A DNA stretch of 64,000 nucleotides from Lentilitoribacter sp. Alg239-R112 (GCF_900537175.1 NZ_LS999834.1:499406-563405); one strand, 5' to 3'; counted from the first letter of the stretch, positions 36,151 to 47,257 are shown. Program-made: numbers and translations. The notes: generated from the letters alone by a model not told the origin.

Positions 36151-36207
36151 GACCTTTTAGCTAGTTATTTAAAGTGGCTGCAAGCCGGTCGGCCAAATCA
36201 CCACGGG
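36151..36207 (-). promoter_or_regulatory. SAM-II (SAM-alpha) riboswitch of metZ
   Basis: On the minus strand the sequence from 36207 runs CCCGTGGTGATTTGGCCGAC, continues CGGCTTGCAGCCACTTTAAA and ends TAACTAGCTAAAAGGTC. These are the conserved blocks of SAM-II in order: GTGG of P1, TGATTTGGCC, the GGCTTGCAGCCAC closing P1, and the 3' GCTAAAAGG that forms the pseudoknot with the first loop (GGCC/GACC with GGTC). This class binds S-adenosylmethionine and controls metA, metZ and related genes in alphaproteobacteria. It lies in the 5' region of the divergent dcd gene, so dcd must start after it. Confidence 0.93.
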
Positions 36208-36217
36208 ATAACGAGCA

Positions 36218-36244
36218 ATTATCACGATCCTCGACTTGCGTCAA
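36218..36244 (-). promoter_or_regulatory. Candidate promoter for the metZ leader RNA
   Basis: On the minus strand TTGACG (36244-36239) and GATAAT (36223-36218) stand 15 bases apart, somewhat short of the usual 17. Transcription would begin just before the first riboswitch stem, which is where it is needed. Spacing makes this tentative. Confidence 0.4.
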
Positions 36245-36287
36245 TTCGCATGAACTGCCAGAAAAAAGCAAACGATGGATAAGTGGG

Positions 36288-37400
36288 ATGGCTGAAACCT
36301 TGAGCAATAACGGACGTCAGACAGGTATTTTGTCAGATAGACTGATTTCAGAATTATTTGACCAAGGCCGCCTGGCGAGCCAAAAGCCTCTAGATTCTGA
36401 CCAAATACAACCTGCAAGTCTTGATCTTCGTTTAGGCGCAAAAGCTTATCGCGTGCGTGCGAGTTTTCTACCGGGGCCTCATAGTACAGTTGAAGAAAAG
36501 CTTGATCGGTTAAAACTTCATGAAATTGATCTTACCAATGGCGCTGTGCTTGAAACCGGATGTGTTTATATCGTGCCGCTACTTGAAAGCATCAATCTAC
36601 CAGAAACGATATCCGCATCTGCCAATCCCAAAAGCTCAACTGGGCGGCTAGATATTTTTACCCGCGTTATGACCGATTACGGACCGGAGTTTGATAAAAT
36701 CATCGCGGGATACAATGGCCCGCTATGGATGGAGGTTAGTCCTCGCACATTTCCCATTGTTGCCCGTACTGGATCACGTCTTTCGCAAGTTCGTTTTCGT
36801 ACCGGCAATGCGCTATTAAGCGAAGATGATGTTCGCGCACTTCACGATGCCGAAACACTCATTCATGCGGATGCGCCAAATATATCGGGCGGCGGCATCG
36901 GCATGTCTATCGACCTACAAGGTGATGGTGAAGGTTCTCTTGTTGGCTATCGTGGCAAGCATCATACAAGCGTTGTTGATGTAGACATAAAAGCAGCACA
37001 TGATGTGTTTGATTTTTGGGAACCAATTTATAATCGTGGTGTGCCAGAGCTTATCCTCGATCCTGATGAATTTTACATTCTTGCTTCGCAAGAAGCCGTG
37101 CACGTTCCGCCGTTATATGCCGCTGAAATGACCCCGTTTGATCCACTCGTTGGAGAATTTCGTGTTCACTATGCAGGTTTCTTTGACCCTGGATTTGGCA
37201 ATAGCTTAGCTGGGGGAACTGGCAGCCGCGCCGTGCTTGAAGTTCGCAGTCATGAAGTTCCATTTATTCTGGAACATGGGCAAATTGTTGGGCGTCTTGT
37301 CTATGAGCATATGCAGGAAAAACCACAGGCACTATACGGTGCTGATTTGAAGTCCAATTATCAGGCGCAGGGCCTCAAACTTTCCAAGCATTTTCGTTAG
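36288..37400 (+). CDS. dcd: 2'-deoxycytidine 5'-triphosphate deaminase (long alphaproteobacterial form)
   Basis: The 370-residue protein is the long form of dCTP deaminase found in alphaproteobacteria, roughly two dUTPase-like folds in tandem. It makes dUTP from dCTP for thymidylate synthesis. Marks are IQPASLDLRLGAKAYRVR near residue 45, SANPKSSTGRLDIFTRVM, LWMEVSPRTFPIVARTGSRL, and the C-terminal SNYQAQGLKLSKHF. I start at ATG 36288, since the open frame from 36174 would overlap the metZ riboswitch on the other strand and lacks family-like sequence. It is divergent from metZ. Confidence 0.9.
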   Translation: MAETLSNNGRQTGILSDRLISELFDQGRLASQKPLDSDQIQPASLDLRLGAKAYRVRASFLPGPHSTVEEKLDRLKLHEIDLTNGAVLETGCVYIVPLLESINLPETISASANPKSSTGRLDIFTRVMTDYGPEFDKIIAGYNGPLWMEVSPRTFPIVARTGSRLSQVRFRTGNALLSEDDVRALHDAETLIHADAPNISGGGIGMSIDLQGDGEGSLVGYRGKHHTSVVDVDIKAAHDVFDFWEPIYNRGVPELILDPDEFYILASQEAVHVPPLYAAEMTPFDPLVGEFRVHYAGFFDPGFGNSLAGGTGSRAVLEVRSHEVPFILEHGQIVGRLVYEHMQEKPQALYGADLKSNYQAQGLKLSKHFR

Positions 37401-37529
37401 GCTACACGCACAAGTATTTGATTAAGTTTACATCTCCAACTCAAATATCTTGAAAAATCTCCGAGAATATGCGCCAATTACACTTAACCGATAACAATAA
37501 CGCGGCGTTTTGCCCAATGAGTGAGTGAT

Positions 37530-38408
37530 ATGAGTAATGAATCCCGAGCTGTGACGCTTGAAATCAACGGCAAACAACGTGAATTTGATATTGACAATCC
37601 TGAACTTCCTAATTGGTTAGACGAAGATGCATTCTCATCGGGTGATTATCCATATGAGAAGAAGTTGAAATGGAAACAATACGAAGAAACAATAGAAGCT
37701 CTACAGGTAGAACTTGTCAAAGTACAAGCATGGCTTAAGGAAAGCGATAATAGAGTTATCTCAGTTTTTGAGGGCAGAGATGCGGCAGGTAAAGGCGGCT
37801 CGATTAATGCTGTAAAGCAATATATGAACCACCGAACCGTTCGTTCTGTAGCACTACCAAAACCGACTGAGCGCGAACGTGGCGAATGGTATTATCAACG
37901 CTACGTATCACACTTTCCGACATCCGGTGAGATGGTGCTTTATGATCGTTCTTGGTATAATCGCGCCGGTGTTGAGCCGGTTATGGGATTTTGCACGCCA
38001 GAGCAACATGCCAACTTTTTGCAAGACACACCACTATTTGAAAAAATGATATCGGATGAAGGTATTTATTTCTTTAAATTCTGGCTTAATATTGGTCGCG
38101 AAATGCAACTCAAACGCTTTCATGATCGCCGTCATAATCCTCTCAAAATATGGAAGCTTTCGCCGATGGATATTGCAAGCTTTGATAAGTGGGACGACTA
38201 CACAAAAAAACGTGATCTCATGCTATCGACCACGCATTCCGAACTGGCACCCTGGACAGTGGTGAAAGCTAATGACAAGCGTCGCGCACGCATAAACATT
38301 ATCCGAACCATTTTAACGGCTTTGCCGTATACGGGTAAGGATGGAGACGTGATCGGTGAGATTGACAATAAAATAGCTGGACACGGCCTCGGTTTCGTGG
38401 AGGACTAA
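37530..38408 (+). CDS. ppk2: Polyphosphate kinase 2
   Basis: The 292-residue PPK2-family kinase transfers phosphate between polyphosphate and nucleotides. Walker A is residues 81-90 ([10 protein letters not shown]) and Walker B lies in [18 protein letters not shown]; the lid region [19 protein letters not shown] and SELAPWTVV follow. Single-domain length places it in class I. I take the ATG at 37530; the GTG at 37521 is also in frame. It follows dcd by about 130 bases with no visible terminator, and precedes the acyl-CoA ligase by 32 bases, so these may be cotranscribed. Confidence 0.92.
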   Translation: MSNESRAVTLEINGKQREFDIDNPELPNWLDEDAFSSGDYPYEKKLKWKQYEETIEALQVELVKVQAWLKESDNRVISVFEGRDAAGKGGSINAVKQYMNHRTVRSVALPKPTERERGEWYYQRYVSHFPTSGEMVLYDRSWYNRAGVEPVMGFCTPEQHANFLQDTPLFEKMISDEGIYFFKFWLNIGREMQLKRFHDRRHNPLKIWKLSPMDIASFDKWDDYTKKRDLMLSTTHSELAPWTVVKANDKRRARINIIRTILTALPYTGKDGDVIGEIDNKIAGHGLGFVED

Positions 38409-38440
38409 AGAAGGGTCAGACCATCTACTTGGGAGGTAAA

Positions 38441-40138
38441 ATGGTCAGAAGTGAACAAAAACATATTTGGTTAAACGCCTATCCGGAGGATGTACCTGCG
38501 GAGATCGGACCGTTGGAACATGACTCAATTGGCGCTTTTTTTGAAGATGCCTTTGAAAAAAACGGGAACGCGTTTGCTCATACATGTATGGGTAAATCCA
38601 TCTCATATAAAGAATGGGGTGATACATCCGCTGCGATGGCAGGCTGGCTTCATTCATTAGGCCTTCAAGAAGGCGCTCGAGTTGCGATCATGCTTCCCAA
38701 TATTCTACAAACGCCAATTATCATCGCGGCGGTTTTGCGTGCTGGTTTTACGTTGACATGCATCAATCCTTTATACACACCACGCGAGGTTAGAAATCAG
38801 CTTGTTGATTCAGGTGCTAAAACCATCATTCTTTTGGAAAATTTCGCACATACACTTGAAAAAGTACTGAGTGAGACGAGCGTCAAACATATTTGCATCA
38901 CGAGAATGGGTGATATGTTTCATGGGCAAACGCTGGGTCTAAAATCATTCATCGTAAATAATGTTGTCAAACACATCAAAAAGATGGTGCCAAACTATTC
39001 GCTTCCCTCAGCTACCAGTTATACTGATGCATTGACAATCGGCTCCGCTCGCTCTTTTACACCGTTTAAGCGAAGTCACGATGATCTGGCTGTGCTTCAA
39101 TATACTGGCGGCACGACGGGCATACCAAAAGCTGCCATGATTTCTCACGCAAATGTACTTTCAAATGCAGAGCAATCTGCTGTTTGGATTGATAGCGGTG
39201 TGAAGGGAAAGGCAATGCCGTCACAGCTGACTTTCCTCTGTGCTTTGCCTTTGTTTCACATTTTTTCTTTGACCGTAAACCTCATGATCTCAACACGTAT
39301 CGGCGGACATAATCTGCTCATACCAAACCCAAGAGATATACCTGCTTTGATCAAAGATTTGCGTAAGCACAAGGTTCAGATATTTGGTGGATTGAACACA
39401 CTTTTCAATGCACTTTTAAATAATGAAGACTTCCGAAAACTCGATTTTTCTCATGACATGATCACGGCAAGTGGCGGGATGAAAACACAAACCGTTGTGG
39501 CTAACAGATGGAGTACTGTCACAGGTTCAACGATCAAAGAATGCTATGGGCTTACGGAAACTTCTCCTGTCGTGAGCGGCAATCGTTTTGATCTTGATGT
39601 GTTCACCGGCACTATTGGACTGCCTATACCGTCAACAATCGTCGAAATTCACGATGAAAAAGGAAAAGCACTTCCTCCAGGCGAAATTGGTGAAATCTGT
39701 ATTGGCGGGCCGCAAGTTATGCTTGGTTATTGGAACATGCCGGAAGAAACCGAAAAAATCATGACAAAAGACGGTATGCTCAAAACCGGTGATATTGGCT
39801 TTATGGATCAGGAAGGGCAGATCACGATCGTTGATCGCCTTAAAGATATGATCTTGGTTTCCGGCTTTAATGTATACCCCAATGAGATTGAAGACGTTGT
39901 CACTATGTTGGATGGGGTAACCGAATGCGCAGCAATTGGCATTTCAAATAAAGACGGCAACGATGACATCAAGCTCTTTGTTGTAAAAAATGATGAACGC
40001 CTCACAGACGATGATGTAAGAGCGCATTGCAAAAAAGAACTAACCAACTACAAGCGCCCCAAATTTATTGTCTTTCATGACGAATTGCCAAAAAGCAATG
40101 TTGGCAAAATATTGCGGCGCGAACTTCGGAATATTTAA
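38441..40138 (+). CDS. fadD: Long-chain fatty acid-CoA ligase
   Basis: The 565-residue adenylate-forming enzyme activates fatty acids to acyl-CoA. It shows the phosphate loop YTGGTTGIPKAAM, the adenine-binding ECYGLTETSPVV, the TGDIGFMDQEG hinge approach, LKDMILVSGFNVYPNEIED and the catalytic lysine in SNVGKILRRELR. The start ATG at 38441 has GGGAGG four bases upstream; the TTG at 38429 overlaps that site. Length and motifs fit FadD, although other acyl-CoA ligases share them. No beta-oxidation gene is adjacent. Confidence 0.85.
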   Translation: MVRSEQKHIWLNAYPEDVPAEIGPLEHDSIGAFFEDAFEKNGNAFAHTCMGKSISYKEWGDTSAAMAGWLHSLGLQEGARVAIMLPNILQTPIIIAAVLRAGFTLTCINPLYTPREVRNQLVDSGAKTIILLENFAHTLEKVLSETSVKHICITRMGDMFHGQTLGLKSFIVNNVVKHIKKMVPNYSLPSATSYTDALTIGSARSFTPFKRSHDDLAVLQYTGGTTGIPKAAMISHANVLSNAEQSAVWIDSGVKGKAMPSQLTFLCALPLFHIFSLTVNLMISTRIGGHNLLIPNPRDIPALIKDLRKHKVQIFGGLNTLFNALLNNEDFRKLDFSHDMITASGGMKTQTVVANRWSTVTGSTIKECYGLTETSPVVSGNRFDLDVFTGTIGLPIPSTIVEIHDEKGKALPPGEIGEICIGGPQVMLGYWNMPEETEKIMTKDGMLKTGDIGFMDQEGQITIVDRLKDMILVSGFNVYPNEIEDVVTMLDGVTECAAIGISNKDGNDDIKLFVVKNDERLTDDDVRAHCKKELTNYKRPKFIVFHDELPKSNVGKILRRELRNI

Positions 40139-40231
40139 ATCGATTAAATTTTTGTTTATCTAAGACAATGTTTTGTTGATTTTGTCACATTCTGACGTCA
40201 TATAGGAGCGATATAACAGGAGTTAATTGTC

Positions 40232-41866
40232 ATGAACGCACAAAGCCGCCAAATTATCGAGCAACTGAAATCCAATCTCAGTTCATCTGGTCATATGGAT
40301 ATGCGGCAAGCTTTTGCAAAAAATTCTGACCGTGCGTCAAAATTTACTATAAAACACGATGATTTTTTGATGGATTATTCAAAGTGCGGTATTGATGACG
40401 ATATCATTGCTGAACTGATGAAAATTGCTGATGTTTCAGATGTATTTGCAAAACGCGATGCGATGTTCGCAGGCGAGAAAATTAACACTACGGAAGATCG
40501 CGCCGTATTGCACACGGCACTTCGCGCTCCACGAGACACTGAAATCATCGTGGATGGTGAGAATGTCATACCTGATATTCATGCAGTACTTGATGCTATG
40601 GGCAAGTTCTCGGACGATGTGCGCTCGGGAGACATAAGAGGTGCAACTGGAAGAGTCATTACGGACATTGTCAATATTGGTATTGGCGGATCAGACCTAG
40701 GGCCTGTTATGGCAACGCTGGCGCTCGCACCGGAGCACGATGGGCCTGTGGCACATTTTGTTTCAAACGTTGATGGCGCACATATTGCCGATACACTTGA
40801 AAAACTCTCTCCTGAAAATACGCTTGTGATTATTGCGTCAAAAACATTCACAACAATTGAAACAATGACCAACGCACAGACCGCACGAAAATGGATTTCT
40901 GATGCCTTGGGTGAAGAAGCCGTTGAACATCATTTTGCAGCTGTTTCTACTGCTCTCGATAAGGTTCAAGATTTTGGTATGTCACCATCGCGTGTCTTTG
41001 GGTTTTGGGATTGGGTTGGCGGAAGATATTCGCTGTGGTCTGCAATTGGTCTTCCGATCATGATTGCAATTGGCAAAGAGAATTTCCGGGCGTTTTTAGA
41101 TGGCGCTCATTCAATGGATAACCATTTTCGTGAAGCCGAGGCCAAAGACAATTTACCTGTTATGCTTGCTCTATTGGGTGTTTGGCATCGTAATGTTTGC
41201 GGTTTCACGACCCGTGCCATCTTGCCTTATGACCAGCGTTTATCCCGTTTTCCTGCATATTTGCAGCAGCTGGATATGGAATCCAACGGTAAAGGCGTAA
41301 CAACTAATGGTGAGGCTTTAGAAACATCGTCAGGGCCAATAGTTTGGGGTGAACCTGGCACCAATGGCCAACATGCATTTTACCAGTTAATCCACCAAGG
41401 CACCGATATTATTCCGGCTGAATTTATGATTGCGGCCAATGCATATGAAGAAGATTTGACACATCAGCACAAGCTTCTCATTGCCAATTGTTTAGCCCAA
41501 TCAGAGGCTTTAATGAAAGGCCGCACATTGGAAGAAGCAACGGCACAACTTAAAGCCAAGGGAATGGATGACGAGAAGGCAAAAGAAGGTGCTCCTCATC
41601 GCGTCTTTACAGGAAATCGCCCATCCATAACATTTGTTTATGATAAGCTGACACCCTTTGCGCTTGGTCGCTTGATCGCGCTTTATGAACACCGTGTTTT
41701 TGTGGAAGCCCAAATTTTTGGCATCAACGCATATGATCAATGGGGAGTGGAACTGGGTAAAGAACTTGCTACAGGCCTGCTTCCCGTTGTTGAAGGTACA
41801 GAAGATGCAAGCGGACATGATAGTTCTACAGCCGCGCTTGCAAACTATATTCAATCAAGAAGCTAG
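40232..41866 (+). CDS. pgi: Glucose-6-phosphate isomerase
   Basis: The 544-residue cytosolic enzyme interconverts glucose-6-phosphate and fructose-6-phosphate. Signatures are [65 protein letters not shown] and the Pfam signature [18 protein letters not shown]; the C-terminal [18 protein letters not shown] is complete. AGGAG precedes the ATG at good spacing. It stands alone, converging on pyrC with a 28-base gap that shows no strong hairpin. Confidence 0.96.
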   Translation: MNAQSRQIIEQLKSNLSSSGHMDMRQAFAKNSDRASKFTIKHDDFLMDYSKCGIDDDIIAELMKIADVSDVFAKRDAMFAGEKINTTEDRAVLHTALRAPRDTEIIVDGENVIPDIHAVLDAMGKFSDDVRSGDIRGATGRVITDIVNIGIGGSDLGPVMATLALAPEHDGPVAHFVSNVDGAHIADTLEKLSPENTLVIIASKTFTTIETMTNAQTARKWISDALGEEAVEHHFAAVSTALDKVQDFGMSPSRVFGFWDWVGGRYSLWSAIGLPIMIAIGKENFRAFLDGAHSMDNHFREAEAKDNLPVMLALLGVWHRNVCGFTTRAILPYDQRLSRFPAYLQQLDMESNGKGVTTNGEALETSSGPIVWGEPGTNGQHAFYQLIHQGTDIIPAEFMIAANAYEEDLTHQHKLLIANCLAQSEALMKGRTLEEATAQLKAKGMDDEKAKEGAPHRVFTGNRPSITFVYDKLTPFALGRLIALYEHRVFVEAQIFGINAYDQWGVELGKELATGLLPVVEGTEDASGHDSSTAALANYIQSRS

Positions 41867-41894
41867 CATTGAGTTGGTAAGCCGTTAAATAAAT

Positions 41895-42941
41895 CTAGCT
41901 TTCAACATCCCAATAAAGGGGTGTCATAGGGTCAAACACTGTAACAGGTCCATCCGGTGTCGTGATTGATGCAGGAAAGACGGTAGGAATGTCTCGCTTT
42001 ACAAGCGTGATCATCTCTTCATTCGCATCAAGTTGATAGTGTTTTGGTCCATTTAAACTTGAAAAGGCTTCAAGGCGATCCAATGCATTTTCATCATCAA
42101 ATACTTGTGCGAGACAGGCCATCGTATTTGTGGATGTGAAGATACCTGCACAGCCACAAACATCAATCTTGGCTTTATCTAAGTGCGGGGCAGAATCTGT
42201 ACCAAGAAAAAAACGTTCATCTTTTGAGGTAGCAGATTTCACAAGTGCCAGACGATGCTCTTCACGCTTAGCGACAGGCAAACAATAATAATGGGGTTTA
42301 ATGCCGCCAACCAAAATTGCATTGCGGTTAATCATCAAATGATGGGTTGTAATGCTTGCACCTAATGGCCCTGTTGAGCCGGTTACATAATCAACAGCAT
42401 CTGACGTGGTGATATGCTCCATTGTCACACGCAACTGCGGTAAACGCTGACGCAATGGGTCAAGCACGGCTTCGATGAAGACCTTCTCACGATCAAATAT
42501 ATCGATGGCGGGGTCAGTTACTTCACCATGAACACATAGTGTCATACCGATCTCAGCCATACGTTCAAGAACTGGCATAATGTTCTCAAAATTTCGAACA
42601 CCATTTTCAGAGTTGGTTGTCGCACCAGCCGGGTATAGTTTTGCCGCATGCACAGTTCCTGATTTGAAAGCCTGTTCCAGATCATCAGGGTCTGTGTCTT
42701 CTGTTAAATAAAGCGTCATTAACGGTTCAAAATTATCACCACTTGGAACTGCCTGCATAATTCGTTCGCGATAGGCTTTCGCCTCTTCATTCGTTACCAC
42801 TGGTGGCACGAGATTGGGCATAATAATCGCGCGTGCAAAATGGCGTGTGGTCTCAGGCAAAACAGCTTCCAGCATTTCACCATCACGCAAATGAAGATGC
42901 CAGTCGTCTGGCCTTTTAATTTTCAATGTCTGAACTGTCAT
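41895..42941 (-). CDS. pyrC: Dihydroorotase (class II)
   Basis: The 348-residue zinc amidohydrolase closes carbamoyl aspartate to dihydroorotate in pyrimidine synthesis. The metal-binding His-x-His is in [13 protein letters not shown], the carboxylated lysine in [14 protein letters not shown], further ligands in CVHGEV and [10 protein letters not shown], and the catalytic aspartate in FLGTDSAPH. Length and motifs match the compact enterobacterial-type PyrC. It follows the transaminase-like gene by 5 bases in the same direction, so the two are cotranscribed. Confidence 0.95.
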   Translation of the reverse strand: MTVQTLKIKRPDDWHLHLRDGEMLEAVLPETTRHFARAIIMPNLVPPVVTNEEAKAYRERIMQAVPSGDNFEPLMTLYLTEDTDPDDLEQAFKSGTVHAAKLYPAGATTNSENGVRNFENIMPVLERMAEIGMTLCVHGEVTDPAIDIFDREKVFIEAVLDPLRQRLPQLRVTMEHITTSDAVDYVTGSTGPLGASITTHHLMINRNAILVGGIKPHYYCLPVAKREEHRLALVKSATSKDERFFLGTDSAPHLDKAKIDVCGCAGIFTSTNTMACLAQVFDDENALDRLEAFSSLNGPKHYQLDANEEMITLVKRDIPTVFPASITTPDGPVTVFDPMTPLYWDVES

Positions 42942-42946
42942 CTGCG

Positions 42947-43801
42947 TTAAATCGCTCTCTTTAAGCTTTCCTGAATATATAATTCGCGAATTCTTTTTGA
43001 AATTTCGCCGGGCTTTCCATCACCAATTTGCTGTCCGTCAATCTCGACAACAGGGAACAAAAAAGTTGTCGCCGAGGTGATAAAGGCTTCATTCGCTGCT
43101 TTTGCTTCTTCAACGGTAAATTCTCGTGCTTCTACCTTAATGCCAGTTTCTTCCGCATATTGAAGGATTGCAGCGCGTGTAATGCCTGGTAAAATCGCTC
43201 TGGAAAGTGGGCGTGTCACAATGGTATTTTCGTTCGTTACGATATATGCATTGTTTGATGTGCCCTCTAGCACAACACCATCTTTGATCAACCATGCGTC
43301 GTCGGCTCCACGTTTCTGAGCTTCCATTTTGGAGAGTGATGAATGTAGGAGTTGAACAGTTTTTATATCACAACGCCCCCAACGAAGGTCCTCAACTGTA
43401 GCGATGGAAATACCCTTCTTGGCAACAGGGTTATCAATAATACTCTTAGCCTGTGTAAATGACACAACGCTTGGTGTCATGGCACTATTATCATAGACAA
43501 AGTCTCGCTCGGCAACTCCACGACTTACTTGAAAATAGATAAATCCCTCATCAAGATTATTCCTTTCAATAAGTGTTTTTAAGACCTCCTGGATTTCATC
43601 TCCATCGGCTTGGTATGGAATATCCAGTTCACCACAAGAGCGTTTCAGGCGATCAATATGCCCGTTAAAATCAACAAGCTTTCGACCTAGAACTGCAATC
43701 CCCTCATAAACTGCATCAGCAAACAGAAACCCGCGATCAAAAACGGATATCACAGCATCAGATTCATCCACGAATTTGCCATTTACAAAAATAGTCCGCA
43801 T
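42947..43801 (-). CDS. D-amino-acid transaminase-like PLP enzyme (class IV)
   Basis: The 284-residue class IV aminotransferase resembles D-alanine aminotransferase. It begins with the family strand [21 protein letters not shown], has the FADAVYEG motif, the Schiff-base lysine in [15 protein letters not shown], and [10 protein letters not shown] followed by [16 protein letters not shown] in the cofactor phosphate cup. Such enzymes supply D-amino acids such as D-glutamate; branched-chain aminotransferase and aminodeoxychorismate lyase are close relatives, but these motifs favour the D-specific group. It sits between pyrC and an unrecognised membrane-protein gene with short gaps. Confidence 0.85.
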   Translation of the reverse strand: MRTIFVNGKFVDESDAVISVFDRGFLFADAVYEGIAVLGRKLVDFNGHIDRLKRSCGELDIPYQADGDEIQEVLKTLIERNNLDEGFIYFQVSRGVAERDFVYDNSAMTPSVVSFTQAKSIIDNPVAKKGISIATVEDLRWGRCDIKTVQLLHSSLSKMEAQKRGADDAWLIKDGVVLEGTSNNAYIVTNENTIVTRPLSRAILPGITRAAILQYAEETGIKVEAREFTVEEAKAANEAFITSATTFLFPVVEIDGQQIGDGKPGEISKRIRELYIQESLKRAI

Positions 43802-43822
43802 CTTAAATTCCTTTAGATCTGA

Positions 43823-45172
43823 TCACTCAATAATTTGATATCTCACGTCATATAGATCAATGGAGCGACCTCCACCTGTTATATCGCTATTCAAGGCAAT
43901 ATGTGGAGCCGGATCAAAACTTGCCACGCCAGTCATATCCATTTCTAACATAACATTATTAAGGCCACCATTGAGTTGAAAACGCCGTCGATCAGTTTCA
44001 ATACCGTTCTTAAGCTGGCACTTAACGTAAATCTGGGTTGGACTTTCTGCAAATATTGACAATGCAATTGCAAACTTTTGCGATGTAGCAGCCTTTAATT
44101 TATCGGTATCCAGTGGGATTTGTGCCTCACCAAATTCACTGGAGTTAACAGATGTAATACGAACACCACCATCACCGCCGTCATCAATTGTTTCAACCAA
44201 CGCTTCACCGCGACCGCGCACATTTTCGACATCTTGATAACCAAATATCTCCGTCCAGCTGTCCAACTGATCGCCTTCGCTCGTCAATGGTTTTGGGATG
44301 AAATCTTTATCGGCAACCTGCTCCTCAGAGTTTTCGAGATTATCGCCGTTCCGCCAATCAAGAAACAATTGATAATACTCACTGTTTGAAAACAACCATA
44401 TTCCACCAAACAGAAAGATTATAAAAACTACAGATACAATTGAACCAGCAACTAAGTCTAAAAGGCTACCGCGACGCCGACGCTTTTCACGTCTTTCTTT
44501 CTTGCGAAGCTTGCGATCAGCCTTGTTGTCTGAAGCTGAACTTGCCGCCACTACTTGCTCAACTTTCAACTCATCGGGGGTATCTGACGGCGGCCTATCA
44601 ATATCAATACTTTTCTCACTTACCTCGATATGGCTTCTTTCCACAGAAACATGAGGGGCCGATTGGTTCTGTGTGGGCGCTTGTATATTTGATTCAGGCC
44701 ACGGCACAGTTGGTTGTGAAATACTCGGAGTTTCCAAAGGGTGAGGATCAGTATGAATTTCCGGAGAAGCCGTCGAAGTGTCAGGCTCTACTTGTGGTAC
44801 GAATGGTTCAGCCCCTGACCTTTCAGAGTTTGCAGTATCAGTAATAGGAGGCGCAACATTTGGAATTGAAAAAGAAGGATCTTTTATAAGGTCATCAAGC
44901 GGTACTTTGAGATTATACTCTTGTTCGAGAATAACGATTATATCTTGCAGATTTTGTAACCGTTCGGCGACTATCTCAGGCTTTGACTGAGCAAAGGGCT
45001 CCAAACTTCTGCGCAATATTGCTTCGGTCGTATCGTATAATTTTTGACGCGTTGTTGAATCTGGATTTTCCAGCTTCGCCAAAGTATCCCGAAGTGTTTT
45101 TTCAATACCGTTCAAGCCAGCGCCCTTCCCGCAATTGCGGATCAAATTTGACGTATCTGATACACAGGACAA
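43823..45172 (-). CDS. Unrecognised single-pass membrane protein with periplasmic beta-rich domain
   Basis: I do not recognise a named family. The frame gives up to 449 residues. No ATG opens it: a TTG at 45172 or, more likely from the helical sequence, a TTG at 45115 (LNGIEKTLRDTLAKL) with GGAAGG upstream. Residues about 20-100 form helices with charged heptads; 100-215 are Pro/Ser/Glu-rich and probably disordered. A very basic patch (KLRKKERREKRRRRG) precedes one membrane helix at about 238-258 (DLVAGSIVSVVFIIFLFGGIWLF). The C-terminal 190 residues, presumably periplasmic, are beta-rich and end in HIALNSDITGGGRSIDLYDVRY, reminiscent of carbohydrate-binding or jelly-roll folds. It precedes the transaminase gene by 21 bases. 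Confidence 0.7.
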   Translation of the reverse strand: MSCVSDTSNLIRNCGKGAGLNGIEKTLRDTLAKLENPDSTTRQKLYDTTEAILRRSLEPFAQSKPEIVAERLQNLQDIIVILEQEYNLKVPLDDLIKDPSFSIPNVAPPITDTANSERSGAEPFVPQVEPDTSTASPEIHTDPHPLETPSISQPTVPWPESNIQAPTQNQSAPHVSVERSHIEVSEKSIDIDRPPSDTPDELKVEQVVAASSASDNKADRKLRKKERREKRRRRGSLLDLVAGSIVSVVFIIFLFGGIWLFSNSEYYQLFLDWRNGDNLENSEEQVADKDFIPKPLTSEGDQLDSWTEIFGYQDVENVRGRGEALVETIDDGGDGGVRITSVNSSEFGEAQIPLDTDKLKAATSQKFAIALSIFAESPTQIYVKCQLKNGIETDRRRFQLNGGLNNVMLEMDMTGVASFDPAPHIALNSDITGGGRSIDLYDVRYQIIE

Positions 45173-45266
45173 TCAAAATTTACAACAAAGATCACACATG
45201 GAGGTGTAATCTTATAAGAACTACGACGCTTATCAATGATATTTGTAATTATTGATATCACTAACT

Positions 45267-45297
45267 GCAAAAATGACCGACTATTGATCGGTCATTT
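45267..45297 (-). terminator. Intrinsic terminator after acs
   Basis: AAATGACCGA (45271-45280) and TCGGTCATTT (45288-45297) form a ten-base-pair stem with a seven-base loop. On the minus strand it is followed by TTTTTG (45273-45267 and beyond), the correct polarity to end the acs transcript 17 bases past its stop. The symmetric A/T flanks could also let it act on the other strand. Confidence 0.85.
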
Positions 45298-45313
45298 CAG
45301 TTGATCCCCGTTA

Positions 45314-47257
45314 TTAGGACTTGTTCATACGGTTTTCGATGAGGTTATCGACAACAGAAGGGTCCGCTAAGGTTGATGTATCACCCAGAGCACCAAAATC
45401 ATCCTCGGCGATTTTGCGCAAAATGCGGCGCATGATTTTGCCAGAACGTGTTTTGGGAAGACCTGGCGCCCATTGCAATAGATCAGGCGATGCGATTGGT
45501 CCAATTTCTTTTCGCACCCAATTGCGAAGCTCGAGTCGTAACTCATCAGACGGCTCTTCACCTGCATTAAGTGTCACGTAACAGTATATGCCTTGACCCT
45601 TCACATCATGAGGATACCCCACAACGGCGGCTTCAGAAACTTTCGAATGAGCAACAAGCGCGCTCTCAACTTCTGCCGTTCCCATTCTATGGCCAGAAAC
45701 ATTGATCACATCATCGACGCGGCCAGTAATCCAATAATAACCATCTGCATCACGGCGGCACCCATCGCCAGTGAAATAATAACCTTTATAATCTGAGAAA
45801 TAGGTTTGAACGAAACGCTTATGATCGCCATAAACCGTACGCATCTGGCCGGGCCAACTGTCTTTTATACACAATACGCCTTCGGCCGCTGTTTCGTGAA
45901 TTTCAACACCTGATGTTGGGTCAAGAAGCACGGGCTGAACACCAAAGAATGGCGTCGTTGCCGATCCTGGCTTTGTCGATGTAGCACCTGGAAGCGGGGT
46001 AATCATATGGCCACCAGTTTCAGTTTGCCACCATGTATCAACGATCGGGCATCTCCCCTTACCGACAACTTCGTTGTACCAGTTCCAGGCTTCTGGATTT
46101 ATTGGCTCACCAACGGTACCCAAAACTTTAACCGATGAGAGGTCGCATTTTTCAACAGGTTCGTTACCTTGAGCCATGAGAGAGCGAATAGCTGTTGGGG
46201 CTGTGTAGAACTGATTGACTTTATGCTTTTCGCAAACTTGCCAAAAACGAGATGCATCTGGATATGTTGGCACACCTTCAAACATGAGCGTGACTGCACC
46301 ATTGGCAAGCGGGCCATATACGATATAGCTATGTCCCGTTACCCAACCAACATCAGCCGTACACCAGTAAACATCACCATCATGATAATCGAAGACATAC
46401 TCGTGGGTCATCGCCGCATAGGTGAGATATCCACCTGATGTATGCAGCACACCTTTAGGCTTGCCGGTAGAACCCGATGTATACAAAATGAAAAGTGGAT
46501 CCTCAGCATTCATAGGCTCCACTGGACAATCCGCAGAGACGCTTCCTACGAGCTCTGCATAGTCGTGATCACGACCGTCTTTATTGCCCGGTCCGCCCCC
46601 GGTACGCTTAACAACAATCGTTGCAACATCACCGCAAATATCTAAAGCAGCATCAACATTCTTCTTAAGTGGAATGTTCTTACCACCGCGAGGGCCCTCA
46701 TCTGCAGTAACCAATAATTTTGCACCGCTATCGTCAATACGACTTGCGAGAGCATCAGGCGAAAAACCACCAAATACAATTGAGTGAACAGCACCAATAC
46801 GTGCGCAGGCCAGCATAGCATAAGCAGCTTCCGGGATCATCGGCATATAAAGTACAACGCGATCTCCCTTACTTACACCAAGTTTTTTGTATGCATTTGA
46901 AAGGCGCGAGACGTGCTCATGTAGTTGTTTGTAAGTGATGTGCTCAGAATGGGAAGGATCATCACCTTCCCAAATGATAGCCGTCTGGTCTCCACGTGTT
47001 TCTACGTGCCGATCCACACAATTTGCGCATACATTTAGAACACCATCTTCAAACCACTTAATCGAAACATTATCGTAATCAAATGTACTATTTTTTACTT
47101 TCGTGAATGGCTCGATCCAATCAAGACGCTTGCCAACTTCGCCCCAGAACGCATCTGGGTCTTGGACTGACGATGCATACATTTCATCATATTTTGATTT
47201 TGATATATGCGTTGCACTGACAAAATCATCTGATGGCGGATAAATTGGATCGCTCAT
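45314..47257 (-). CDS. acs: Acetyl-CoA synthetase
   Basis: The 647-residue adenylate-forming enzyme makes acetyl-CoA from acetate, ATP and CoA. The N-terminal ACAS region ([18 protein letters not shown]), the P-loop [15 protein letters not shown], the acetate-pocket [11 protein letters not shown], and the C-terminal [13 protein letters not shown] with the acetylation-controlled lysine are all present. Length is typical of Acs rather than PrpE, though propionate can be an alternative substrate. It lies 71 bases after the last ABC transporter gene in the same direction and near a two-component/ScfR gene set, which suggests that the transporter feeds it. That gap shows no convincing promoter. 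Confidence 0.95.
   Translation of the reverse strand: MSDPIYPPSDDFVSATHISKSKYDEMYASSVQDPDAFWGEVGKRLDWIEPFTKVKNSTFDYDNVSIKWFEDGVLNVCANCVDRHVETRGDQTAIIWEGDDPSHSEHITYKQLHEHVSRLSNAYKKLGVSKGDRVVLYMPMIPEAAYAMLACARIGAVHSIVFGGFSPDALASRIDDSGAKLLVTADEGPRGGKNIPLKKNVDAALDICGDVATIVVKRTGGGPGNKDGRDHDYAELVGSVSADCPVEPMNAEDPLFILYTSGSTGKPKGVLHTSGGYLTYAAMTHEYVFDYHDGDVYWCTADVGWVTGHSYIVYGPLANGAVTLMFEGVPTYPDASRFWQVCEKHKVNQFYTAPTAIRSLMAQGNEPVEKCDLSSVKVLGTVGEPINPEAWNWYNEVVGKGRCPIVDTWWQTETGGHMITPLPGATSTKPGSATTPFFGVQPVLLDPTSGVEIHETAAEGVLCIKDSWPGQMRTVYGDHKRFVQTYFSDYKGYYFTGDGCRRDADGYYWITGRVDDVINVSGHRMGTAEVESALVAHSKVSEAAVVGYPHDVKGQGIYCYVTLNAGEEPSDELRLELRNWVRKEIGPIASPDLLQWAPGLPKTRSGKIMRRILRKIAEDDFGALGDTSTLADPSVVDNLIENRMNKS

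Noticed and set aside
36174..36287. Upstream extension of dcd (38 more residues)
   Set aside because: It overlaps the metZ SAM-II riboswitch on the other strand, has no ribosome site and adds low-complexity polar sequence unlike the family.
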